From NCBI RefSeq assembly GCF_003253705.1, contig NZ_QKYU01000002.1:124001-188000 (forward strand): 64,000 nucleotides of DNA, given 5' to 3'. Numbering within the stretch: the stretch's first letter is position 1; each line of letters opens with the position of its first letter. The notes below the pieces were generated by a model, which was not told where the DNA came from, did no database searches, and saw only the letters and a program-made list of their open reading frames with translations. The position numbers and the translations under genes are program-made. This document shows, piece by piece, positions 57,173-64,000 of the stretch. The stretch comes from Humitalea rosea. Its GTDB lineage: Bacteria; Pseudomonadota; Alphaproteobacteria; Acetobacterales; Acetobacteraceae.

Positions 57173-58831
57173 ATGACAGAGCAATCGCCGTTCTGGCCCA
57201 AGGGCGTGCCCCGCAGCATCGGCACCATGCCCCGCAGCCTGGGTGAGGCGCTGCGCCGTTCCGCCGCGCGACGACCCGATCATATCGCCCTCGTCTTCTA
57301 TGGCGCCGAGATCACCTTCGCCGAGATGCTGGCGCGGGTGGAACGGCTCGCGGCTTTCCTGCAGCATCGCTGCGGGGTGCGGAGGGGGGACCGGGTGCTG
57401 CTGGACATGCAGAACTCGCCGCATTTCGCCATCGGCTACCACGCCATCCTACGGGCCGGGGCGGTGGTGGTGCCGGTGAACCCGATGAACATGGCGCCGG
57501 AGCTGGCCTATCTCTGCGAGGATAGCGGCGCGCGGGTGGCGCTGGTGGGGGGCGAAGTCCTGAGCCGGTTTGCCGGTTTGATGCCGGCACCGCTCGCCCA
57601 TGTCATCGTTGCCGCCTATGCCGACGAAGTGCCCGATCCCTCGCCGTTCCATCTGCCGCCGGTGATGGCCGAATCCGTGCTGCCCGCCGCATTGCCCGAG
57701 GGCGCGATCGCCTGGCCGACAGCGCTTGCCGAGACGATGGCACCATTGCCGGATATGGCGGGGCACGATGATCTTTGCGTTATGCCCTATACGTCCGGCA
57801 CGACTGGCAAGCCCAAGGCCTGCGCGCATACCCATGCGAGCACGCTCTTCACCGCCCTCGCCCAGGCAGCGTGGTATGGTTACGATGACGACACCGTGGT
57901 CACCGGCTTCATGCCGATGTTCCACGTCGCCGGCATGCAGGTGTCGCTGAATGGCTGCGTGGTGTCGGGCGCGACGGTTGTCATCATGGCGCGATGGGAT
58001 CGAGATCTGATCTCGCCTTTGTTCACGCGCTACGGGGTGACGCTCTGGAGTGCTGCGCCCACCATGGTCGTGGATGTGCTGGCGGCACCGGGTTTCGATG
58101 AACGTGCGTTTGCGAAGCTCCGTATCCTGACCGGCGGGGGATCGACCATGCCGGTGGCCGTGGCGGCGGAGTTGGATCGCCGATGGGGCCTGCGCTTCGT
58201 CGAAGGCTATGGCTTGAGCGAGACCATCGCGGCGACGCATCTCAACCCGCCGGATCGCCCCAAGCCGCAATGCCTGGGCATCCCGATCCAGGACACGGTC
58301 TCGCGCATCATCGATCCCGAAACGCTGGATGAGGTCCCGGTCGGTGAACTCGGCGAGATCATCATCGCCGGCCCGCAGCTCATGCGCGGCTATTGGAACC
58401 GCCCCGATGCCGATGCGGAGGTGTTCCTCGAACGCGATGGGCTGCGTTTCCTGCGGACAGGCGATCTGGGGCGGGTGGATGAGGAGGGGTATTTCTACAT
58501 CTCCGACCGGCTGAAGCGGATGATCAGCGTCAGCGGCTTCAAAGTCTGGCCGGCGGAATGTGAGGCGACGCTCTACCACCACCCCGCCATCCGCGAATGC
58601 TGCGTCATCGCCGCACCCGATCCGTATCGTGGTGAGACGGTGAAGGTCTTTGTCGTGCTGCGCCCCGGGGCCACATTGGAGGCGCCCGCGCTCATCGAAT
58701 GGGCGCGGGGCGTGATGGCCGCCTACAAGGTGCCGCGCCTCGTGGAATTCGTCGACAGCCTGCCGCGTTCGGGCAGCAACAAGATCGACTGGCGCAGCCT
58801 GCATCTGGCCGAATGGGCCAAGGCCGGCTGA
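57173..58831 (+). CDS. Acyl-CoA ligase (AMP-forming; CaiC-like context)
   Basis: 552 residues. Adenylate-forming enzyme that activates a carboxylic acid to its CoA ester using ATP. P-loop 'YTSGTTGKPKACAHTHA', 'EGYGLSETIAATHLN', 'RTGDLGRVDEEGYFYISDR', hinge 'KRMISVSGFKVWPAECE' and the catalytic Lys in 'GSNKIDWR'. Fatty-acid or crotonobetaine/carnitine-type substrate is possible; specificity is not readable. ATG 57173 gives the normal start. Convergent with the BKACE gene 9 bases away. Confidence 0.88.
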   Translation: MTEQSPFWPKGVPRSIGTMPRSLGEALRRSAARRPDHIALVFYGAEITFAEMLARVERLAAFLQHRCGVRRGDRVLLDMQNSPHFAIGYHAILRAGAVVVPVNPMNMAPELAYLCEDSGARVALVGGEVLSRFAGLMPAPLAHVIVAAYADEVPDPSPFHLPPVMAESVLPAALPEGAIAWPTALAETMAPLPDMAGHDDLCVMPYTSGTTGKPKACAHTHASTLFTALAQAAWYGYDDDTVVTGFMPMFHVAGMQVSLNGCVVSGATVVIMARWDRDLISPLFTRYGVTLWSAAPTMVVDVLAAPGFDERAFAKLRILTGGGSTMPVAVAAELDRRWGLRFVEGYGLSETIAATHLNPPDRPKPQCLGIPIQDTVSRIIDPETLDEVPVGELGEIIIAGPQLMRGYWNRPDADAEVFLERDGLRFLRTGDLGRVDEEGYFYISDRLKRMISVSGFKVWPAECEATLYHHPAIRECCVIAAPDPYRGETVKVFVVLRPGATLEAPALIEWARGVMAAYKVPRLVEFVDSLPRSGSNKIDWRSLHLAEWAKAG

Positions 58832-58840
58832 GCCGTCGCG

Positions 58841-59776
58841 TCAGAAGGCGGTCTGGTCGCCGCCCTTCAGCCCCAGCATCTCCCGCGCCTCATCCGGCGT
58901 CGCGATCTCCAGTGACAGGCGCTCCAGGATCTCGCGGATCAACCGCACCTGCTCGGCATTGCTGGTCGCCATCTTGCCCTTGCCGGCGTAGAGGCTGTCT
59001 TCCATGCCAACGCGCACATTGCCACCCATGGTCGCGGCCATGGTGCCCATGTTGAGCTGGTGGCGCCCCCCGGCCAGGACCGACCAGCGATACTGGTCCC
59101 CGAAGAGCTTGTCGGCGGTCTTCTTCATGAAGACCAGGTTCTCGGGCTCGGCGCCGATGCCGCCGAGCGTGCCGACGATCAGCTGCACGAACATCGGCAG
59201 CTTCACCAAGCCGCGATCCATCATATGCGCGAGGTTGTAGAGGTGGCCGACATCGTAGCATTCGAATTCGAAGCGCGTGCCATTGGCGCCGAGCTTGTCG
59301 AGGATGGCCTCGATATCGGCGAAGGTGTTGCGGAAGATGGCGCCGCGGCTGGCTTCGAGGTAGTCCTCCTCCCAATCGTGCTTCCACTTGCCCTTGTATT
59401 TCGGGATCATGGTGTAGGTGCCGAAGTTCATCGAACCCATGTTGCAGGAACACAGCTCGGGTTTTGCCGCGAGGGGAGCGGCGAGCCGGTCCTCGATGCT
59501 CATGAAGGTGCTGCCGCCGGTCGTCATGTTCAGCACGGCGGGGGTGCGCTGCTTCAGGCTGCGCAGGATATGGAACCAGGTGTCGAGGTCGCCGGTCGGG
59601 CGGCTGGTCGCCGCGTCGCGCGCGTGCAGATGCAGGATGGCGGCACCCGCCTCGGCCGCCTCGGCGGCCTGGTCGATGATGGCGGAGGGCGTTACGGGCA
59701 GATAGGGCGACATGGTCGGCGTATGGGTGGCACCGGTGATGGCGCAGCTGATGATGATCTTGTTGCTTGCAGCCAT
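58841..59776 (-). CDS. Beta-keto acid cleavage enzyme (BKACE/Kce family)
   Basis: 311 residues. TIM-barrel zinc enzyme that condenses a beta-keto acid with acetyl-CoA to give acetoacetate plus a new acyl-CoA. 'KIIISCAITGATHTPTMSP' at the start, zinc histidines H49 and H51 in 'ILHLHARD', then 'VLNMTTGGST', 'ELCSCNMGSMNFG' and 'GTRFEFECYDVGHLYNL'. In carnitine degradation one member cleaves dehydrocarnitine. ATG 59776 lies 5 bases after the SDR stop; a GTG three codons upstream would overlap it. Part of the leftward operon with SDR and molybdoenzyme. Confidence 0.88.
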   Translation of the reverse strand: MAASNKIIISCAITGATHTPTMSPYLPVTPSAIIDQAAEAAEAGAAILHLHARDAATSRPTGDLDTWFHILRSLKQRTPAVLNMTTGGSTFMSIEDRLAAPLAAKPELCSCNMGSMNFGTYTMIPKYKGKWKHDWEEDYLEASRGAIFRNTFADIEAILDKLGANGTRFEFECYDVGHLYNLAHMMDRGLVKLPMFVQLIVGTLGGIGAEPENLVFMKKTADKLFGDQYRWSVLAGGRHQLNMGTMAATMGGNVRVGMEDSLYAGKGKMATSNAEQVRLIREILERLSLEIATPDEAREMLGLKGGDQTAF

Positions 59777-59781
59777 GATCT

Positions 59782-60564
59782 TCACTCCGTGTATTCGAGG
59801 CCGCCGCAGATGCTCATCACCTGGCCGGTGATGGCGCGGCCGGTGGGCGCGCAGAGGTAGAGCACCATCTCGGCGATCTCCTCCGGATCGACGGCGGTCT
59901 TGAGCGAGACGGCGCGCAGCGCGATCTGCTCCATCTCCTCATAGGTGATGCCCTTGGTCGCGGCGCGGTCGGTGAAGACGCGGCGAATGCGATCACCGTT
60001 CACCACGCCGGGCGCGATGGCATTCACGCGGATCTTGTGCGGGCCAAGTTCGACCGACAGGCCGCGCGCGAAGGCGATCACGGCCGCCTTGCTGCTGGAA
60101 TAGGGCGAGCGCAGCGCGAAGGCGTATTTGCCCGCGACCGAGGCCATGCAGACCATCACGCCCCAGCCATTCGCCTTCAGATGCGGCACCGTGGCACGGG
60201 CGACGAAGAACTGGCCGTTGACGTTGATCGCCTGGGTCCGCAGCCAGTCCTCGGTGGAGATATCCTCGACCGGCGCGGCCGGCCCCGCGATGCCGGCATT
60301 GTTGATGACGAAGTCGAGCCCGCCCATCGCCGCCACCGCGGCGGCGACGAAGGCATCGACCTGCACAGGATCGGACACGTCGCAGCGCATGGTGCCAATG
60401 CCGGGAAGGGCGGTCGCCGCGGTCGCGAGGCTCGCCTCGGAAATATCGCAGACCCAGACCTTGGCCCCGAGGTCATGGAAGGATTTGGCGATGGCGAGCC
60501 CGATCCCGGCGGCCCCCGCGGTGATGAGCACGCGCTTGGATGCCCAGTAGCTCTGATCGATCAT
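59782..60564 (-). CDS. SDR-family oxidoreductase
   Basis: 260 residues. NAD(P)-binding 'VLITAGAAGIGLAIAKSFHD' (variant of T-G-x3-G-x-G), 'NNAGIAGP', catalytic Tyr/Lys in 'YSSSKAAVIAFARGL' and C-terminal 'YLCAPTGRAITGQVMSICGG'. Reversible alcohol/ketone oxidoreductase in the cytosol. Next to BKACE, so it could oxidise a beta-hydroxy acid to the beta-keto acid that BKACE cleaves. The molybdoenzyme gene is 43 bases upstream in the same direction. Confidence 0.87.
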   Translation of the reverse strand: MIDQSYWASKRVLITAGAAGIGLAIAKSFHDLGAKVWVCDISEASLATAATALPGIGTMRCDVSDPVQVDAFVAAAVAAMGGLDFVINNAGIAGPAAPVEDISTEDWLRTQAINVNGQFFVARATVPHLKANGWGVMVCMASVAGKYAFALRSPYSSSKAAVIAFARGLSVELGPHKIRVNAIAPGVVNGDRIRRVFTDRAATKGITYEEMEQIALRAVSLKTAVDPEEIAEMVLYLCAPTGRAITGQVMSICGGLEYTE

Positions 60565-60607
60565 CGTGGACCTTGTGCTGTTGACGGGAAAACGCGAGCC
60601 GGCCGCA

Positions 60608-62914
60608 TCACCGGCGTGGCGCCAGGATCGCGGGCGGGGTCATCACGCGCAGGGGCGGCGCCTCACCGATGAAGGCCTCGACCTCGACCAATGCCGAATG
60701 GGCAATGGGTGCCTGCGCGAGGGAGGAGGTGCCCTTGTCCAGCGTGAGAACATTGGCGTTGCCATGCAGCTCCAGCCCATCCGGCCCCGGGTCGAACCAG
60801 GCACCGGTCGCAAGCTGGACGACGCCGGGCATCATCGCATCGCTCAGCACCGCGCCCGCGAGGCAGGCGCCGCGCGTATTGAAGACCCGCACCAGCATGC
60901 CATCGGTGATGCCGCGCGCCGCGGCATCGGCCGGATGCAGCAGGACCGGCTCGCGCCCCGCCACCTTCGACTCCTGGGCGACACGGCCATTGTCGTATTG
61001 GCTGTGCAGCCGCGTGCGTGGCTGGTTGGAGATGAGGTGCAAGGGGAATTGCGCTGCCTCTGCCGCGCCCAGCCATTCCGCCGGCGGCAGCCAAACCGCA
61101 TGGCCCGGGCAATCCGCATAGCCGAATCCCGCGATGGCATCGCAGAAGAGTTCGATGCGGCCGGATGGCGTGGGCAAAGGTGCCGTTTCCGGCGCGGCGC
61201 GGAAGTCCTCGAACAGGTTCTTCTCCGTCGTCGGCGGTGGCAGCCGGATATGGCCATCGGTCCAGAACGCCTCGAAATCCGGCAGGTTCAGGTCATGTGA
61301 GGCGGCACGCTGGCGGGCGAGGGCGTAAAGGTGCCGCACCCAGCCCATCTCGTCCCGCCCGCCGGTGAAGGCCTCGCCGAGGCCAAGCGTGGCGGCAATG
61401 CCGGACAGGATGGCGAAATCACTGCGCGCCTCCCCGACGGGCTCGATCAATTGCCGCATGGCGAAGAGATGCGCCTCGCCCGTGGCGATGCCGAGGTCGT
61501 TGCGCTCGGCCGAGGTGGTGCAGGGCAGCACGATGTCCGCGTGCCGGGCCATGGCATTCCACCAGGGCTCATGCACCACCACCGTCTCCGGCCGTTGCCA
61601 GGCGCGGACGAGTTTGTTGAGGTCCTGCTGGTGATGGAAGGGATTGCCGCCCGCCCAATAGACCATGCGGATATCCGGGTAGCGCCGTCGCGCGCCGTTG
61701 AACGCATAGGCGCCACCGGGGTTCAGCAGCATGTCGGCGAGGCGGGCGACCGGGATGTAGTCCCGGACCAGGTTCCTGCCCTGCGGCAGCGCGGGCCAGG
61801 AGAAGGGATGCGGCGTATTGCCGATGCGGTTGCTGCCGCCATAGCCGAAGCCGAAGCCCCCGCCCGGCAGGCCGATCTGCCCCAGCATGGCGGCCAAGGT
61901 GATCGCGGCCCACAGCGGCTGCTCGCCATGATCCGCCCGTTGCAGCGACCAGGCGACGGCGATCATGGTACGGGTCGCGGCCATGCGGCGCGCCAAGGCG
62001 CGGATGGTCTCGGCCTCGATCCCGCAGATCGCCGCGGCCCAATCGGCATCCTTGGGCTGGCCATCGGCCGCGCCGGTCAGATACGGCAGGACGCGATCGA
62101 AGCCCGTGCAGCAGCGGTCCAGGAAGGCGGTGTCGTGCAACCCCTCGGCCCAGAGCGTATGGGCCAGGGCCAGCATCAGCGCCGTGTCGGTATTCGGCCG
62201 CAGCGGCAGCCAGGTCGCACCCAACTCGGCGGCGGTATCCTCGCGGATCGGGCTGATGTTCACGAATGCGGTCCCGGCATCGCGGCAGCGCCGCAGCGAC
62301 TCCGCGATGGTGTGATGCCCGACACCGCCCGCCGAGATCTGCGTGTTCTTCACCGGCAGGCCGCCGAACATCACCATCAGCCGGGTATGGCGCTCGATGA
62401 TCGGCCAGGGCGTGTGCCGCGCCACCAGGCTGTCCTGGCTGCCGAGGATATGCGGCAGCAGCACCTCGGCCGCCGCATAGCTATGGGTGGTGACCGAGGC
62501 GGTGTAGCCGCCGACCAGGTTCAGGAAGCGGTGCAGCTGGCTCTGCGCGTGATGGAAGCGCCCTGCGCTGGCCCAGCCATAGGAGCCGCCGAAGATGGCG
62601 CCATTGCCATGCGCCGCGGCGACGCGAAGGATCTCCCCCGCCACCAGCGCCTCGGCCTTTTCCCACGACACCGGCACGAAGGGTTCCTGCCCCCGCGCCG
62701 CGCGGCTGGCCGGCCCATGCGCCAGCCAGCCGGCGCGCACCATGGGCTGGCGGATGCGCAGATCGTCGGTGAGCGCCCCGGGGATGGAGCGGCCGATGGG
62801 GGAGGGGTCGGGATCGCCTTCCAGCCCATCCAGGGCCTGCAACCGGCCATCCTTCACCTCGGCGCGGTAGGCGCCCCAATGGGTGAAGAGCAGGGGGCGC
62901 CTGTCGTCAGGCAT
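60608..62914 (-). CDS. DMSO-reductase-family molybdoenzyme (BisC/TorA-like, cytosolic)
   Basis: 768 residues. Bis-MGD enzyme of the S-/N-oxide reductase branch. 'THWGAYRAEVKDGRL' opens it as in BisC. The DMSO reductase active-site triad is recoverable: Y112 and W114 in 'GGSYGWASAGRF', and S145 in 'THSYAAAE', 31 residues after the Trp as in DMSO reductase, so a serine Mo ligand is expected. Also 'GNPFHHQQDLNKL' and 'RTRLHSQYDN'. No Tat signal, so it would work in the cytosol. Start 62914 lies inside the end of the MaoC-like gene (8-base overlap). Substrate unknown. Confidence 0.86.
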   Translation of the reverse strand: MPDDRRPLLFTHWGAYRAEVKDGRLQALDGLEGDPDPSPIGRSIPGALTDDLRIRQPMVRAGWLAHGPASRAARGQEPFVPVSWEKAEALVAGEILRVAAAHGNGAIFGGSYGWASAGRFHHAQSQLHRFLNLVGGYTASVTTHSYAAAEVLLPHILGSQDSLVARHTPWPIIERHTRLMVMFGGLPVKNTQISAGGVGHHTIAESLRRCRDAGTAFVNISPIREDTAAELGATWLPLRPNTDTALMLALAHTLWAEGLHDTAFLDRCCTGFDRVLPYLTGAADGQPKDADWAAAICGIEAETIRALARRMAATRTMIAVAWSLQRADHGEQPLWAAITLAAMLGQIGLPGGGFGFGYGGSNRIGNTPHPFSWPALPQGRNLVRDYIPVARLADMLLNPGGAYAFNGARRRYPDIRMVYWAGGNPFHHQQDLNKLVRAWQRPETVVVHEPWWNAMARHADIVLPCTTSAERNDLGIATGEAHLFAMRQLIEPVGEARSDFAILSGIAATLGLGEAFTGGRDEMGWVRHLYALARQRAASHDLNLPDFEAFWTDGHIRLPPPTTEKNLFEDFRAAPETAPLPTPSGRIELFCDAIAGFGYADCPGHAVWLPPAEWLGAAEAAQFPLHLISNQPRTRLHSQYDNGRVAQESKVAGREPVLLHPADAAARGITDGMLVRVFNTRGACLAGAVLSDAMMPGVVQLATGAWFDPGPDGLELHGNANVLTLDKGTSSLAQAPIAHSALVEVEAFIGEAPPLRVMTPPAILAPRR

Positions 62915-63806
62915 CGGCGGCCAGACCGGCGAAGCCATTGTCCAGCACGGGGGCGGCGCGTTCCGCCGCGGCCGCGCGGAAGGCGATGCCACCTGCGACC
63001 CGCCAGAAGCTGAAGGCCAGGGTCTCGCCCGGATAAAGCGGCCCCGCGAAGCGCGCGGCGAAGCGCGTGAGCCGCGCCGGATCATGCCCGCAGAAGCGCC
63101 GCAGCACCTCGGCGCAGGCGATGGCGAAGGTGCAGGCGCCGTGCAGGATCGGCCGCTCGAACCCCACCTCGCGGGCGAGGCGCGGATCGACGTGCAGCGG
63201 ATTGCGATCGCCCAGCAGGCGAAAGAACAGCGCCTGGTTCAACGCTGTGGCGACGCGGGATTGGGCATCGGGGGCGGTCTCCGGCACGCCGGCCGCCGTC
63301 ACACCCTGGCCCACCGCACCGCCGAAGCCGCCGGCGCCGCGCACGAACATGGTGGAGAGCACGCTGGCCGCCACCGCCCCGTCCTGGCGCAGCAGCGTCT
63401 CGGTGAAGACCAGCCCGCCCCGCCCCGCGCCCTTGTCATCCAGCCCGATGATGGCGGTCTCCGCCAGCGCCGCGCCGGAAGGGGCGAGGGGGTGGAAGAA
63501 GCGCAGGTCGAGCGCGCCATGCACCACCTGCGGCAAGGCGATCTTCCCGGCCTCCAGCCAACTGTCGTCGAAGGCGAGCATCGTCGCCATGCTGGGCAGC
63601 ACGCGCTGGCTTTGTTCCCCCTGGCCCCGCTCCCAGACAAACGGCAGATCCGCCGCCTCGCCCCCCGCGCCCATCCCCGCCGCCAGGGCGTAGAGCAGGC
63701 TGTCCCGATCGGCATAGGCCACATTGCGTGTGGGAATAGAGAGGGCCATGAGCCCCGTGGGATCGAGCGGCATCATCGGCCCTGTTGGTGCTGCGGGGTG
63801 GAGCAT
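62907..63806 (-). CDS. MaoC-type hydratase with double hotdog
   Basis: 299 residues from ATG 63806 (start uncertain: a TTG at 63830 and ATGs at 63776, 63773 and 63749 are in frame). N-terminal hotdog-like half, then the hydratase-2 motif 'GDRNPLHVDPRLAREVGFER' and 'PILHGACTFAIACAEVL' in the C-terminal half, as in enoyl-CoA hydratase 2 of peroxisomal/bacterial type. Adds water to an enoyl-CoA. First gene of the leftward operon with the molybdoenzyme, SDR and BKACE; its upstream region carries IclR-like site 3. Confidence 0.82.
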   Translation of the reverse strand: MLHPAAPTGPMMPLDPTGLMALSIPTRNVAYADRDSLLYALAAGMGAGGEAADLPFVWERGQGEQSQRVLPSMATMLAFDDSWLEAGKIALPQVVHGALDLRFFHPLAPSGAALAETAIIGLDDKGAGRGGLVFTETLLRQDGAVAASVLSTMFVRGAGGFGGAVGQGVTAAGVPETAPDAQSRVATALNQALFFRLLGDRNPLHVDPRLAREVGFERPILHGACTFAIACAEVLRRFCGHDPARLTRFAARFAGPLYPGETLAFSFWRVAGGIAFRAAAAERAAPVLDNGFAGLAADA

Positions 63807-63834
63807 GCTGCCATCCTGGTTGATTTGCAACGCC

Positions 63835-63851
63835 GTGCCTATATTTGGAAC
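63835..63851. promoter_or_regulatory. IclR-like operator candidate, site 3
   Basis: GTGCC-TATATTT-GGAAC in the gap between the divergent MaoC-like operon and the IclR gene. The sequence is AT-rich against GC-rich surroundings. IclR regulators usually bind pseudo-palindromes of about this length in their own divergent promoter, and the same pattern appears at 57150 and, weaker, at 38481. Confidence 0.45.
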
Positions 63852-63926
63852 AGGCGATGACGCCGCTGTCCGAGGATCGCTTGATGCCCCACCCCCGCCT
63901 GTCCCAGATCCAGGCCGCCTGAGCGC

Positions 63927-64000
63927 ATGTCGGTCACGGTCGAAAAGGCGCTCCAGCTCATCGAGGCGATGGCCCGTGCCGGCAAGCCGGTCGGGGTCAG
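63927..64000 (+). CDS. IclR-family transcriptional regulator (5' end only)
   Basis: Only 24 full codons are visible from ATG 63927: 'MSVTVEKALQLIEAMARAGK' and onwards, the usual beginning of the IclR winged helix. The gene continues beyond the window. It is divergent from the MaoC-like/molybdoenzyme/SDR/BKACE operon and likely controls it. The ligand-binding domain cannot be seen. Confidence 0.72.
   Translation, partial: MSVTVEKALQLIEAMARAGKPVGV

Noticed and set aside
1-64000. CRISPR arrays, rRNA, tRNA, insertion sequences
   Set aside because: No repeated spacers, transposase genes, terminal inverted repeats or structural RNA sequences were recognised.

Overview
The window is very GC-rich (about 70% by eye) and tightly packed. 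It reads as a chromosomal segment of an alphaproteobacterium, most likely of the Acetobacteraceae (Roseomonas-like). This is inferred from gene content (yfgM-bamB-der order, a Bug-type receptor, many CoA-transferase and acyl-CoA genes) and base composition, not from a database search. No rRNA, tRNA, CRISPR array or insertion sequence was seen, and no gene-free stretch exceeds about 150 bases.

Region 1 (1-11.3 kb) is housekeeping: a partial ygfZ, an LPS-core/O-antigen block (GT9, GT2, GT4, then a convergent O-antigen ligase), dihydroorotase, an unrecognised methyltransferase-like protein, a small lipoprotein, and the yfgM-bamB-der outer-membrane/ribosome cluster.

Region 2 (about 11.3-24.0 kb) is the most unusual part. 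It is a compact podovirus (T7-type) morphogenesis module in T7 gene order: portal, scaffold, capsid, tail tube A, tail tube B, internal protein, tail fibre, a small-terminase candidate and large terminase. It sits under a LexA/CI-type S24 repressor. No integrase, replication, RNA polymerase, large ejection-protein or endolysin gene is present. Four CCTAGG motifs lie at two promoter-like regions flanking the two small genes between repressor and structural genes, which suggests one repressor controls the module. A hairpin plus T-run follows the capsid gene, where T7 has its late terminator. All frames are open. The module could be a domesticated particle, for example a podovirus-derived gene-transfer-agent-like element, or a defective prophage.

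Region 3 (24.0-31.6 kb) returns to chromosomal genes: DUF952, DUF2798, an EamA exporter, pyrD, a HAD hydrolase, a TTC38-like TPR protein, a CoA-transferase, and the LemA/M48 protease pair.

Region 4 (31.6-64 kb) is a catabolic island. It holds a Bug receptor, CaiB-like CoA-transferases, CaiD-like hydratases, two acyl-CoA dehydrogenases, two tandem paralogous oligopeptide-type ABC operons, a MaoC hydratase, hydantoinase/oxoprolinase subunits HyuA/HyuB, a MocR-type regulator with an aminotransferase, an acyl-CoA ligase, a beta-keto acid cleavage enzyme with an SDR dehydrogenase, a DMSO-reductase-family molybdoenzyme, and the start of an IclR regulator. Repeated sequence elements suggest three regulatory circuits: a GntR palindrome, a pair of MocR direct-repeat sites and three IclR-like sites. 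The enzyme set resembles carnitine/crotonobetaine-type acyl-CoA chemistry, but the true substrate cannot be read from the sequence.
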